A stretch of DNA of 64,000 bases from Anaeromyces robustus (lineage: Eukaryota; Neocallimastigomycota; Neocallimastigomycetes; Neocallimastigales; Neocallimastigaceae). The translations under genes and the position numbers were made by a program. Below the pieces are notes generated by a model. That model was not told the DNA's origin and did no database searches. It saw only the letters and a program-made list of their open reading frames with translations. The DNA lies in NCBI GenBank assembly GCA_002104895.1, contig MCFG01000015.1, forward strand, positions 145,001 through 209,000. The letters run 5' to 3'. This document shows positions 33,799-57,552 of this stretch, piece after piece (position 1 is the first letter of the stretch; every line of letters starts with the position of its first letter).

Positions 33799-34016
33799 TA
33801 TCATTTTTATTTTTTATTATGTGTGTGTTTTTATGATTCATGTATATTAAAATTTAAACTCAATAAAGATAATGTACGAATTGTGTGCTATATATATAAA
33901 AAAAAGAATATTTATATTTATATTTATATTTTTATTATTTTATTTTGTTTTTATTATTAATTATTATTAATTATTATTAGATATATAATTGTATACTTTT
34001 TGTAACAAATAAGAAT
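32249..34016. other. intergenic, simple-sequence rich
   Basis: Spacer between the convergent ends of the fimbrin-like and YPES-repeat genes. It contains AAAAT pentamer runs (about 32357-32405), poly-A and poly-T tracts (about 32961-32985, 33066-33085, 33760-33796) and mixed A/T repeats. The Leu/Phe/Tyr frames here are repeat artefacts. No gene seen. Confidence 0.45.
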
Positions 34017-34598
34017 TTATGAATAAGTAAAATTCTTTTTTTTTTTATTTAGATCTTCATCATTATCTTCCGTATCATAAAAGAAAATATGCTTTCTTTT
34101 TCTATCTTCTTGTTCATTACCTTTATTGTTATTATAATTATAAGAATCAATAGATTCTGGGTATTGAAAAGTGTATTTTTTTGTTTTATTAATATTATTA
34201 GTTGTTTTTTCGTTATTATTATTGTCTGAATCTGAGTCTGAGTTCGAATATTTGAAAATCCTCTTTTTTGATTTATTATCATTTTCATTATGAGATTTAT
34301 TTGATTGTGTTATAACAATAGGTTTCTTATCAATTGATTCTGGATATTCAAATACAAATGTTTTTTTCGGTTTTTTATTTGATTTAATGTTATTATCATT
34401 GGATTTACTTGATTGTGTTATAATAATAGGTTTTTTGTTGATTGACTCCGGATATTCAAATACAAAAGTTTTTTTCGATTTGTTATTTGATTCATCATTA
34501 TTTATAGGTTTTAAATATTGAAAAGTTTTTTTTATTGATGTGGTTTTATTACTATTACTATTATTATTATTATTTTTGCTGTTGTTTTCATTATTATC

Positions 34599-34640
<42 letters not shown>

Positions 34641-35646
34641 TTCATTACTATTATTATTGTTATTTGAAAATATTTTTTCAGGGTCAATATTACTTTGGAA
34701 ATTTGGGAGTATTGAATTATTTTGTGATGATAATTGTGGTGGTATTGATGGAATAGGATGTATAGGCTGCATGGTTTGATAAGGTTGAGTAGATGTTAAA
34801 GGTATATTTGGTTGTATTGGAATATTATGTGGTAGTAGTGGTAAACCTGGTATAGATTGTGGTAAAGTTTGTCCATTTGACTGATTTAAAAGTTGTGGTA
34901 TATTAGGTAATAACATTGGGTCGACTTGATTTTTTAATGGTAAATTTGTTATATTTTGAAAAGGTAATGGTGGTGGTGGTATCATCTGTTGTGGTACAAT
35001 AGGAGGACGAATAGGTGGTACAGGTGTTTGCATATATGAATTAATATTTGGTATAGACGACGAAGATGGAGAATTATCCAAATTCATTGGTATAAGAGGG
35101 TTTGGTTGAAATAATGAAGACTGAATAGATTGAATAGGAAATGGTTGTGGTTGATTTAAGTTTGCTAGTAATGGTGAAGTCATTTTATCATTTATCATAG
35201 TATTATTTTGGTTATTTAATTGGATATTTGATGAAGCCGTATCATTTATATCTGTTTCATCTTCAGAAGAAACAGATATAGTGTCTACATTACATGATTT
35301 TGAATAAAAATAAATAAATATAAAGAAATATATAAAGATGAAAGTTAAATTTCAAAGTATTATGAAAGTTAAAAAAAATAAAATTAACTAATTACTAAAA
35401 ATGAATTTCTATTAAAAATAATATTATAAATAACATATATATGAATTATTTAAAAATCATACCATTTTCATTGCCACTTTCAAATAAACGATTTAATGAA
35501 TTGTTATTATTAATTTTTGTAAGTGTTGGTTTTGAGATGAGTGAATTATTTGAAAATTCAAATTTTATTTTTTTATATTTTTCATTATATCCTGAACCAA
35601 TGTCATTTATTAAAGAATTAATTTCAGAGTAGAAATCATTAGTCAT
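34017..35646 (-). CDS. unrecognised Pro/Asn-rich protein with repeated YPES motifs
   Basis: Two exons, 35646-35463 and 35284-34017, give 483 residues. I do not recognise it. After an acidic/Ser-rich N-terminus comes a Pro-rich segment (about residues 105-230) with IRPPIVPQQMIPPPPLPF, a likely SH3, WW or profilin ligand. An Asn-run linker follows. The C-terminal 190 residues hold about seven copies of a short basic-aromatic motif. The best are two copies of KKTFVFEYPESI, each followed by KKPI(I/V)ITQS and repeating at 36 residues (108 bases). Weaker copies are KKTFQYLKP, KKRIFKYSN, KKYTFQYPESID, RKHIFFYD and KKKNFTYS. The regular motif spacing suggests a multivalent binding scaffold; the partner is unknown. 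The first exon fixes the ATG at 35646, and its splice phase agrees. Confidence 0.75.
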
Positions 35647-36670
35647 TTTGTTCTAATTGGTAGTTTTTTTTTTTTTTTTTTTTTTACATTGATATTAAAT
35701 TATTTATAGCTATTTTATCAATAGAATTAATTATTAATTATTATTAGTGTGAATTTAAAATGGAATACTGATTATTGAAAGTATATTTTATATTATTTAT
35801 ATGAAAATGAAATTTTAAAATACAATTATTTTTATATTGTAATAATTATAGTTTAATAATAAAAAAAAAAGAGAAAAAACAATAAAAAATTAATTAATTA
35901 ATTAATTAATTAATTAATTATAATTTAGATTGTGAATTTTATGAATTATGATAAACATAAAAATTAAAAGTTATAAAACATATTTTAAGAAAAATTATAA
36001 TTTTTTTTTTGGATGTAATTGCTATTTATATGTTTTTTTTTCTTTTTTCAATTATTCCATAGTTTATGTATTATTTAAAAATTTTTTTAAATAATTTTTA
36101 ATAAAAATTCATATTATATACATTATTTGATATATAATTATGATTGGATAATTAATAATAAAAAACCAAAATAATTATAGAAAAAAAACTATGATCAAAT
36201 TAATATTTTTTTAAAAAAAAAAAAAAAACACATATAAGAAAAATGAAGACTATATTATAAAACTAAAATATTAAATAATATAATAAAATATAATATTATT
36301 TTATATTAAGTTTTATATATATTATTTTAATTTATTTTATTTTCTTTTAATATTTAATTAAAATACGTATGATAAGTTGATTAATTTTAAAAAAGATAGT
36401 GTATGTAATAAAAAAAAAATTATTTTAATCAACTTTAACATAGTAATTTTTTTTTTTCACTATTGAAAATATATAGTAAAATTAAAAAAAAATATTAATT
36501 TATTTCTAAAAAAAATATAATTATGAATTATTTATTTATATCTTTAATAAAGTTTCTTATTTATTGTTTATATTATATTAAGAATTTGTTGATATAGTAA
36601 TTATTTAAATATATATTTTAAAGAAGTATATAATATATTAAGATTAATATATTCAATCTTCATGATAAAA
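35647..36670. other. intergenic, no gene seen
   Basis: AT-rich spacer between the YPES-repeat gene and the cyclin Y-like gene, both on the minus strand. It includes a short (ATTA)n run near 35891-35920. Nothing else recognised. Confidence 0.4.
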
Positions 36671-40235
<3,565 letters not shown>

Positions 40236-41220
40236 TCTTTGATATTTGTTTTAATAAATAAATATCAAATAATAATAAATAAATATAATTTTAGTAATAT
40301 TAAACTTTAGTAATATTAGTGATACTAAAAACAATTTTTTTATTTAAATTGTATTATGATTTTTAATATATTCTATAATAATGGATAATAATATTTTTTT
40401 TTTTTTTTTTTTTTTTTTTAAAGGAATTATATTTTTGTATCGGAATGATATATATATCTAATATAATAATTTTTATATATGTAATTTAAATAATGGATTC
40501 AATTATTAAAGTATTAAAATGAAAAAATATAATACTGTTTTGAAATTATTAAATATATAAAAAAGGAACGTTGAGTATAATTATGATTAATATTAAATAT
40601 TAATAGTAGATGAACAATAAAACCTAAGCAAAAAGTATTATTATATATTATGGTAAAGAGTTAAAATTATAGTAATAAATGTCAATATATATAAATTAAT
40701 TATTTTATATTATTTAACTATAATGATATAAATATTTAAATAAAATGTATCCTATCCATAAATAATTTCATAATTGCTTATATTTAATAATGTGGCATAA
40801 TAATAAAAATTATTTGTACAAAAAAAAACACATAAAATATAAATATATTAATAAATAATACGTAATATTCATTATTATATAACTTAATATTTATGATATA
40901 AAAAAAGTAGATTAACTTTATTCTTTATTATTATATTAACTTTGTATTATTTATTATATTTTTATTTTAAATATAAAATAAACTTTTTTACCTTTTTTTT
41001 CTTCTTTAGAAATAAAAAAGTATTAGACTACAAATATTTAATAATGTTTAACAAATATATGTTATTATAATTTATTATTTTATTTAAAAATTTATTAGTA
41101 ATTATATATGATTATATATAAATAGATTTATATTGTATTTTATTATTAATTAATTTGGCTAACTTTATTATGTATTTATTATTAATTAATTTCATCATTT
41201 ATTAGAAAACATTATAAAAT

Positions 41221-41316
41221 ATTGTAATTTTTATAACCTGTTAATAATATTTATTGTAATTTTTATAACCTGTTAATAATACTTATTGTAATTTTTATAA
41301 CCTGTTAATAATATTT
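41221..41316. repeat. three tandem copies of a 32-bp unit
   Basis: Units start at 41221, 41253 and 41285, each containing TTTTTATAACCTGTTAATAA; they differ at a single position (TATTT or TACTT). A truncated fourth copy begins at 41317. Confidence 0.9.
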
Positions 41317-42002
41317 ATTGTAAGATCTATAATGACATTATATATTGCTATATTATTAAATCTGAGGTAATATAATAATATTACTATAATTATCATATTA
41401 TTAATGTTTTACTTTATTATTTAATTAAATGCATATTAAATAAATAGTATTTAAAACAATAATAATTTCAGTTTAAAATTATAAGATGGAAATAAAATTT
41501 TATTCAACTAATTAAAGTAGGGCATAGAATAGATAAAGAAAATTTATATGATAAAACTTTATTATTTAATGTGTATCAAAATGGAAATAAATATAAATCC
41601 AACTAATTAGTTGAATATGAAGCAAAATATTAAATAAATAAAGAAAAAAAAGTATTAAAAAAGTATTATTTTATTTTTTTTGTCAAAAAGAAAAAAATAA
41701 AAAAATCCAAAAAAAAAAAAAAAAAAACAATTAAGGTTATATTTCTATTGTAATTTGCATAATTGTTTTTATATATTCATTTCCAACAATTAACATATAC
41801 ATAATATGGTTCATTTTTTTTAAATAATTTTTTTAATAACGATTTTTCGATAGAAATTCTTTCATTTCATTTTTGTTGGTATTTTCATATATAATAATAT
41901 ACAATACAAACATTATTCAATAAATGTATCACTTATTATTTAAAATTTTCTTTGTAAAATTCTTATAGTTAATCTTAAATTTTTAATAATCATTAAAATA
42001 AT

Positions 42003-42139
42003 GTCTACTGTCAATAACCAAATTTGGTAAATATTCAATTGATTCTTTAAATTTAACCAATAGTGCCAATGCTGATAGTACAGTAGGACAAGACAGTAGT
42101 TCAAATGCTTCTAATATAGAAAATAACACTCCTACATAA
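42003..42139 (+). pseudogene. possible short coding remnant
   Basis: A stretch richer in G/C than its surroundings reads as a Ser/Asn/Thr-rich frame (FGKYSIDSLNLTNSANADS, ending NNTPT and a stop). An ATG in a good A-rich context at 42001 is in a different frame and stops after nine codons. It may be a decayed host exon or a homopolymer sequencing error. I do not recognise the product. Confidence 0.25.
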
Positions 42140-42686
42140 CGATTTATATCAGAATGATATAAATTATACTTTATAAAGCAATCTACTTAATTTTATTTTT
42201 TAAATTTATTTATTAATAAAATTTAGTTAACGATAATAATTTAAATATGATACATAAAAAATAAAATCTTAAGGAATAAAACAGATAAAGTTATGAATTA
42301 TATTTCTATAAAAAAATTCTTTTTATACCTTTTTTTTTTTAACAAAAATATTTATTAATGGTCATAATATGACTATATAGTATTAGTAAAAAATAGATGT
42401 TACATTTTAATATAAATATTACCCCTTATTCACATATATTCACAAAATAAATACAAAAAAAAAAAAAAGGAATTTTAATTATTACATCATATTTCATAAA
42501 AAATTTATAAAACATTCAAATCTCCTTTTTTACCCCCTTTCAGAAAATTAATATTTAAAAGATTAATAAATAAAATTAAATTAAAATTGGAAAAAAAAAA
42601 AAAAAAAGAATTAATAGATATTTCGATAAATTAAGTACGTTATTTCTTTTATCGAAACATAATAAATAAAATTGTCTAATTGGTAA

Positions 42687-43003
<317 letters not shown>

Positions 43004-43191
43004 ATATATAAATATAAAAATATATTTAAAAGAGGAAAAGGTGGTTAATGAAAAAATTTAAATAATTATTAAATTACACAATACAAAAATACAACAAAAA
43101 AATGAATTAACGTAAAATATATATTATATAATAATATATATTATATAATCTTATAATACATTATTGTTATAAATATTAATAAATTAATAAC

Positions 43192-43591
<400 letters not shown>

Positions 43592-43772
43592 ATATTAAAT
43601 AATTAATTTATATTATATTATTTATATGGATTTATTTTTAATTTAATTATTATAAAATAAATTCAACAAATCAGAAAGTTTTAATATTTTATATTTGAAA
43701 AAATAAAAAAAAATTATAAATATAAAGAAAATCTGTCAAAAAAAAATTTTTTTAGAAATAATAAAAGAAATA

Positions 43773-43851
<79 letters not shown>
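43773..43851. repeat. (AAT)n array
   Basis: About 26 AAT units roughly 150 bases upstream of the start codon of the Arg-repeat membrane protein. Confidence 0.95.
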
Positions 43852-43855
<4 letters not shown>

Positions 43856-44005
43856 TTAAAAAATAATTAAATAATTTTTTATTTTTATTAATACCAAACA
43901 ATATTTAAGATATAATAATAATAATTTATTATATATAAATATAAATAATAAAAAACAATTCTCTTTTTATAAAATATAATTAAAAAAATAAAAAATATTT
44001 TAAAA

Positions 44006-44644
44006 ATGAGTTTCGAAAATGAAATTTTTGTTGAAGAAGAAATCAACACTTTAGAAAAAAGAATGAGCAATGCTCATAAAAATGCTCTTAATAGAAACAG
44101 ACAAAGATTACAAGATGAAGCTAGAAGAAGAAGACAAAGACAAGAAGATGAAGCTAGACGTAGAAGACAAAGACAAGAAGATGAAGCTAGAAGAAGAAGA
44201 GAAAGACAAGAAGAGGAAAGAAGAAGAAGACAACAACAAAATTTGAAAAAAGGTGGTTCAGGTGAATCTGAAGAAAATGAAAAAGATAATGATAAGAAAG
44301 AAACTACCACCACTAAAAATCGTGATGTAGAAACCGCTACTTCCACTTCATCCTCTACTTCCATAGAAACACCTTCTTCTTCAATTTCTTCAACTATTAC
44401 TAATGTTACTGAAAACAGGGATATAAATACAACTGGTAATACTAGTAATGGTCTTATTGCTAATAAAGATAGTGCTAGAACTATAGATGCTGATGCTGGT
44501 AAATCTACTAATAGTAATGTTCCAATGTTTGCTGGTATTGGTGGTGGTGTTGTTATTCTTATTGCTGCTCTTGTTGCTATTTTCGTTATAAAAAAGAAGA
44601 ATAAGAAACAAAGTGAAGGTGAAAATGAAAATGATTTGGTTTAA
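44006..44644 (+). CDS. single-pass membrane protein with Arg-rich 11-residue repeats
   Basis: An unspliced 212-residue frame with an A-rich start context (taaaaATG). I do not recognise the family. No signal peptide is visible. Residues 37-69 are three tandem 11-residue units, DEARRRRQRQE twice and DEARRRRERQE once, with degenerate Arg/Glu sequence to about 77. This is a strongly charged helix with hendecad periodicity. A Gly/Ser, acidic and then Ser/Thr-rich linker (about 82-170) resembles the linkers of fungal wall-stress sensors. One hydrophobic segment at about 175-195 (FAGIGGGVVILIAALVAIFV) is followed by KKKNKK and an acidic tail. The positive-inside rule favours a cytosolic C-terminus, but the N-terminal Arg block is also positive, so topology is open. 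Codons are less AT-biased than the spacer, supporting a real gene. Confidence 0.7.
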   Translation: MSFENEIFVEEEINTLEKRMSNAHKNALNRNRQRLQDEARRRRQRQEDEARRRRQRQEDEARRRRERQEEERRRRQQQNLKKGGSGESEENEKDNDKKETTTTKNRDVETATSTSSSTSIETPSSSISSTITNVTENRDINTTGNTSNGLIANKDSARTIDADAGKSTNSNVPMFAGIGGGVVILIAALVAIFVIKKKNKKQSEGENENDLV

Positions 44645-46547
44645 ATTATAATCCAATGAATATATTAATGAATAAGATAATGATAATGCTTATTAATTAT
44701 AATTATACCATTGTTCCATATTCATCATTTTATGCTGTACTAAAGTTTAAGCTTCCAACATAAAATAGCGGATATAAGAAATAATCATTAATAAAATAAA
44801 TAAATATTATTATTATTATTATTTATTTTTTAGTAATTTCATCGAATAATAACATATTAATAAATAAATAATTATATAATTATTCCCATTCGTATTTACT
44901 AATAATAAATATAAATATAAATATAAAAATGTGTTTAGTGCTTAACCTATAGATGTTATAACATCAAGCGCTATATAATCATATGTTTTATAAATAATAT
45001 AAAATATATTGACTGTTTTTAAAAGAATTTAATAAAATAAATAAAATAAAAAACAAGTAAAAAAGTAGAATAAGAAAAATAATAAAAAAAAAAAAATTAG
45101 AATAAAAAAATAAAATAAAAATAATAATAAAAAAAAAATAGAATAAAAAAAATAAAAAGTAGAAAAAAAGAAAAATAGAACAATAGAAAATTATAAAGTA
45201 AATATATAAATAAAAATAAAAATAAAAATAAAAAAAAAAAAAATAAAAATAAAAAAAAAAAAAAAATAAAAATAAAAAAAAAAAAAAAATAAAAATAAAA
45301 AAAAAAAAAAAATAAAAATAAAAAATAAAATAAAATAATAAAAAAGAAAAAGAAATATAAAATGAGTAAAATTTAAAATGTGAATATTTATATTTTTAGT
45401 ATTTTTATTACAAAAGGTGTTATTAAAATGAAGTATATATTATTAATTTAGAGAATAATAGATGCTAATTGACCATAATTTATTTCTTACTTGAAAGTTA
45501 ATGACTTTGATGATAAAAAAGAATAAATATAATCAAATAATAAAAACATAAATACTAATATTAAAGATCAATATATTTCATAGTAATTTCTTTTATTTAT
45601 TTTATTTTTTGATCTTTATCAAATTATTAATATTATTATATAATAATATTTTCTGATTTCAATTTATTTTTATCAATGCTATCTTATTTTTTGTAATAAT
45701 GTAATAAGATAATAATTTAGAAACTATAGATTTAATATATATATATATATATTTACATATATATAAATAGTATTTTTATATCATATAGGAAGATATTATT
45801 ATAATATTTAAAAACAATAAATATATAATATATATTATGAATTTATATGAGATTATTTAAAAAGAATAATTATATTAAGCATTATATTAATAGTAGAAAG
45901 CTAATAAAACAAAAATAAATAATAATTATAATTATATTCTATAACATTAAAAAAAAAAAAAGTTAAAAGAATACTTTATGTTACCAAAAACTATAGTATA
46001 AAAACAGATATATTATAAAAAATATTCCAATAAATGATAATGAATTAAAATTAATTATTAAAAAAAAAAAAAAAAATAAAAATATTTATCAGTTATCATT
46101 TTTTTTTATTCATCTTTAAAAAAAAAAACTAAAAAAAAACTAATCATAATAATGATTAATAATGGATTTATTTTATTGTATTTTATTTTATTTATTTTTT
46201 TATTGTTTTATTTTTTATTTAGTTCATTTAATCTACTATTATTATTTTTAGACATATTTTTTATACTATACTATCTTTAAGATATTTTATTATTATAATT
46301 ATTGTTGAATTTTTTATAATAATAATAATGAAAAAAAAAAGAGTTTATTTTTTATTTTATTTTTTCCTTTTGAAAAATAATTTTGTTATTATTATTACTA
46401 TATCGTTGTTTTGAATGATACGATAAAATTTAAAATTTTGATATGTCCCACTTTTTTCTTTTTTACTTTTTTAATTTTTTTTATGTTTAAATATATTATA
46501 TTAATAATAAATTAGATGATTATTTCCTTTTATTAATTCTAATGTTT
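44645..46547. other. intergenic, no gene seen
   Basis: Convergent 3' regions of the Arg-repeat gene and UBC13. Contains a GATGTTATAACATC palindrome at about 44953-44966, a purine-strand A/AAAAT repeat zone (about 45060-45350) and AT-rich filler. Nothing else recognised. Confidence 0.4.
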
Positions 46548-47706
46548 TTATTTAGCATATTTTTCTGTCCATTCCTTAGCTATTACATTAATATTTTATT
46601 AAAAGGCATATATATATATTAAAAAAGAATAATAATTTTAATATATTAAGAGTATCTTTTTATATATTATTATATATATTCATTATTTTTATGTTGTTAT
46701 GTATATACCAGTTGCGATAGCCTTTTCTTTATTAGTTTTCCATTCTTGAGCTACATCATTAGCAAGTGGATCGTCTGGATTTGGATCTTTTTGTTATTAT
46801 TAATGAAAAAAGTTGATAATAGTTTTAATAAGTATTTTTTAATGTTAATAAATATATTTCTAATTTTAGAATATTAGATATAAACCTGATAATAAAACTT
46901 GAATTGATAATAAAACTGTACGAATTTGATGGGCTGGAGACCATTTATCTATTTTTTTAATAAAATAAAAATTAGAGATATTTATTTTTATTAGTATATA
47001 ATTTTTGAATACCTTTATAATAACTTAATAATTAATATTATCTTTAAAATATGTATTTTTTTTTTACCTTTAAGAATATCAAGACAAATTCTACCTAATT
47101 TATCAATATTTGGGTGATAAATTTTTGTTAAGAATCTTACTTTTGGTGGTGACATTGGGTATTCTTCTGGAAGGAAAAGTTCAAGTTTGAACTTACCGCC
47201 TATAGACATATAATTTTTAGTATTTATATTATTGAAATTTTAAAGAAGAAATTAATTGCTGATATTAAAATAATATAAAATTTTTGTACTAATTATAATT
47301 TGTTATATTAATTTATAATGAATAAAGATTATGAACCTTCGTATGCTGATCCGTCAGGTCCAGAAATTTCTACATCGAAATAACGTAAATTATCTTCGTG
47401 TGGAACGGCTGAAATTCCTGGAGTTGGTTCAGCCATTAATCTTTCAGTTTCCTTATATTTATTTTTTAAAAAAATAATATTTTAATAACAAAATATATAA
47501 AAAAAGTACAGTAATAAAGTGTTAATAAAATAAATGAACTAAATATCTTTTTTTTAAATGATCTTTAAATAAAATTTATTAATTAATATATCTAATTAGT
47601 TTAAGTTGATTTCTAAGGAATAAAAAAGATATGAAACATAGAATAAAGAGTAATAATATAATATCAATATTTAAGTTACCTTAATAATTCTTTTTGGTAA
47701 GGCCAT
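46548..47706 (-). CDS. UBC13: ubiquitin-conjugating enzyme E2 N (Ubc13)
   Basis: E2 that, with an Mms2/Uev partner, builds K63-linked ubiquitin chains for DNA damage tolerance and signalling. Six exons: 47706-47680, 47451-47337, 47199-47068, 46948-46886, 46786-46709, 46579-46548, giving 148 residues in one frame. The start [14 protein letters not shown] is typical of the family. The HPN motif is at 76-78 ([18 protein letters not shown]) and the active-site cysteine is C86, matching C87 of human UBE2N. The UBC13-typical [20 protein letters not shown] and [13 protein letters not shown] follow. No residues needed for catalysis are missing. No Uev partner is encoded in the window. Confidence 0.97.
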
Positions 47707-49081
47707 TTTTATTTTTAATTACTACTATATTAAAGATTTTATACAAATATATAATATATTAGTTAATTAAAGGAACTATATATTTATTAAAACAAAAATT
47801 AATAATGTTTTTAGTAATATTGTTTTAAAGTGTTTTATGTGATTTAGTATATTTATTTTTTTAATATTGAAATTTTTATATATTGAATATATATAACATT
47901 TAAACTTTTGATGTATTATCCTTTTTATATTTGCTAATAAAGAAGATTAATTTTTATTATATAAATATATATATATAAATTTCGATTTTTAACATTCTTT
48001 TTTTTTTTTCAGTTAATAATTTATTCATTTTATATTTATTAATTATTGACATAAAATAAAATCTTTGTAATGTTTTTTAATATATATAATATATATAAAT
48101 TAGTAATTTAATGAAACTGTTAATAACCTAATTTTTATAAGATCTTTTAATAATGATATAATATTTTAATATACTGATAAATTTTAGATAATATCATGAT
48201 ATATATATATTTTTTATATGATTAATATTGAATATAAACATAGAATTTTAGTATAATTAAATAGTTTCTTTGTATGGAGATTATTTATATAATTTTTTGG
48301 TAAAAAAATTTAAAATTGTTCATATTATTTTTTTTTTCATACTGTATGTTAATAAAGTAATATTATGTTTGTTATAAAAATAGTTATTTATATAGATAAG
48401 TATTTATTAAATATAATAATAAATAAAAAATTTGAAAAATAATTTTATTACTAACATTTTGTAATTATTTAACTAAACAATTTGCTTTAGTTTTTATTTA
48501 TTATTATTTTTTTTAAATAGTAATATTATAAAAGGAGAAAAAAAAATATTTTTTAAATTTATAGTTAATTCTATTTTTAAATAAATAAAAATAAATTTTT
48601 TTATCAAATATTATTACTATGTTGAAATATTAATTATACTTAATTAATTTTTTTAAATAATATTAATTAATAATATTGTATAATATTCATAATATTATTT
48701 TTTGTAAATATTATATATTATATATATATAATGTAAAAATAATTTGAAAAAAATTTACAATAAATTTATTAATATTGATAAATTATTCTAAAATTTTCTT
48801 TATTATATTTATTTTGGTTATGTAACACAAGTGAATTATTATAATAATTTTTTTTAAAAAAACTAATTAATAAATATCAATTATTAAATTATTTCATGTA
48901 GTTAATAAAATCACTTAAATATAAATTATTGATTTAGAAATTTCTAATCTAAATAATATAGAATAAAATAAAATAAAATAAAATAAAATTAAATAAAATA
49001 AAACAACATAAAAATAAAAATAAAATAAAATAAGCACTTGTTATTATTCAATATAATTTTATATTATTATTTTTTTACTAC
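47707..49081. other. intergenic, divergent promoters
   Basis: Spacer between the divergent UBC13 and DOA1/PLAA starts. AT-rich, with an AAAAT run near 48962-49030. No gene or clear element seen. Confidence 0.4.
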
Positions 49082-55401
<6,320 letters not shown>

Positions 55402-55589
55402 TTATAAGAAGACTATTAGTAAAACAACAATAACGATAATTAAAACTAATAATATTAAAATGATTAATTTCTAGAAAATATTAATAAAATATATATTTAT
55501 TATATATGTATATGAGTAAAATAAAAAAATATAATTAGAATTAATATTTATAATGAACATATATGTATTAATATTAATATTAATATTAA

Positions 55590-55638
<49 letters not shown>

Positions 55639-57552
55639 TTAAATTACCTTTCTGGCTTTTTTCTGTTTTGAATTAAAAATTGATATATAATGAATTTAAA
55701 ATATATAAGTTATTAATATATATTATATAAAAAAGTTTATAATTTTTTTTAAATTGAATATATTACTTGATATACAACAGCTTCTTCTAATTCTTTGACA
55801 CCCTTTTCTGTATTATCATTTGCAGCTGATACTTGAAATTCAATTTGATTAATAACTTCCCCTTGACTCTTAACGAGTACTTGCATATCTATAAAAAGTT
55901 GTTGTAATTCCTTTTAAAGAAAATAAAAAAAAAAGATTGTTTTGTATATTATATTAATATATATATGATATTGATATAATACTATTATGATATTTAATAC
56001 TTTAGTAAATTTGCTTTTATATGTAAATATAAACGTACTAAAACAGATTGTTCAATTTTTATTATTTCTTGATGTCTTTCTTGTACTTCTTGAAGAGCAG
56101 CCTTAGCATCAGCAGATTTTGAACCTTTTTCTATTAACTTTTTTATTTTTTTAAGAAAAATTTTGATAATAATAAATAAAAAAAAAGTTATAAAAATTAA
56201 ATTAATATATTAAAAAAAAATAAATTCTTATTAAGAAGAAAATTATATATTATACTAAATAGCAAATGTTAAAAATTTATTAGAATATAATTATTATTTT
56301 ATTAAACATACTTCCTGTGCAAAAACTTGACCTAATTCACCACTTTCTAATAATCTTGCTATTTCACTTTGAGATGTATTTGGATTTACTTTTTTTTTTT
56401 TTTTTACAATGTTTTATAAATATTATATTATTATATTATTAATTATTAAATTAATATATATGTTTTTTATATATAGCAAATATTAATATTGATATTTGTA
56501 TATTTGATTATATTGATAAAATTTTATTTAAAAGTACCAATTAAATATTGTTTCTCCATTCTTTCTTTATATTTTTTTTGATATTTTGTTTGTATATCAC
56601 GATATTTATTCATTGTATCCATAAATGATTTTGTTAATGTTACATGCTGTAATAAATTTGTAATAAAAAAAATTTAATATTATTATTTATTATTATTATT
56701 ATTATTTAATTGAAATAAATTGTTCTATATATACTTGAGTTTGTCTTATTCTTAAGTCACTAGGTTGAATTTTACTTGAAAGTTTTTTATTTTCACTATC
56801 CATAGCTTTTTTTTTTTTTTTTTAAATATATATATATATATTCATAATATAGATCATTAAATTTTTTATCTTTACTATTTATTACTATTAATAACGGAAA
56901 AAAAAAATACCTAAAAGTTGAAGTTGAATATCTTTAGATTCTTTTGCAATAGCATCCATTTCATTATTAAGTTGTACAGATATTTCTTTATTATAAATTA
57001 TTATTATAAATTATTATTATATATATTCAGAATATTTATTAATTTTGTTTAGATATTATTCTATTTATTTTTAATTATTGTTGATTATATCAATTAAATA
57101 ATATGTACGTTTTGATTGAACATCATTGATTGTATCCAATGAACTATTGTAAAGTTGTTCTAAATTCTCTACTTTTTGTTTTATAACTGCAACAGATGTT
57201 TTAAGTATTTCAATCTATATATAAAAGTGTTTATTATTTATATTTTTAATATATTTTATAAATAAAATATATTAAAAAGTATTTAAAAAAAATATTAATA
57301 AAGATTTTCTCTTCATTCTTTTTATTTTATTGTTTTATAAAAAACAGATCATTCACCTTTGATAAGAATTCATTCATTTCCGCCGAATTTTTGTTATTGG
57401 TATTTGTTTCACACTGATCTGGGGCGACGGAACTCCCCTATTATTAAAATGAATATAATATTAATATAAAAGGAAATAGCCAATATAATGATGAAACGAA
57501 AGATTATGTATTAATAATAATAAACCTTGAATTCTTGCATTCTATCTCTCAT
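55402..57552 (-). CDS. SSO1: plasma-membrane-type syntaxin (Sso1/syntaxin-1 like Qa-SNARE)
   Basis: t-SNARE for fusion of secretory vesicles with the plasma membrane. Eleven exons: 57552-57526, 57437-57357, 57214-57109, 56985-56911, 56805-56735, 56646-56538, 56388-56312, 56137-56039, 55910-55767, 55662-55648, 55470-55402, giving 290 residues, the same size as yeast Sso1. The regulatory Habc helices span about 30-190 (LYNSSLDTINDV; RQTQHVTLTKSFMDTMNKY). The SNARE motif includes MQVLVKSQGEVINQIEFQVS with the zero-layer glutamine at Q231. A basic KKARKK juxtamembrane stretch encoded by a 15-base exon leads into the C-terminal anchor LIILILLVLIIVIVVLLIVFL, which ends the protein. The last two exons are too short and hydrophobic to notice without the splice phases, which agree. 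Which paralogue (Sso1 or Sso2 type) cannot be told. Confidence 0.93.

Noticed and set aside
42001-42139. A two-exon small protein using a 37-base intron after the ATG at 42001
   Set aside because: The intron would be about half the size of the shortest supported intron in this window, so only a doubtful remnant is reported.
44074-44364. Ser/Leu/Cys-rich minus-strand frame opposite the Arg-repeat protein
   Set aside because: Shadow of the Arg/Glu repeat codons; the plus strand has the better start and a clear membrane segment.
44930-44985. Possible tRNA or structured RNA around GATGTTATAACATC
   Set aside because: No cloverleaf, no TTC-type loop and no CCA-stem pairing; only a short palindrome.
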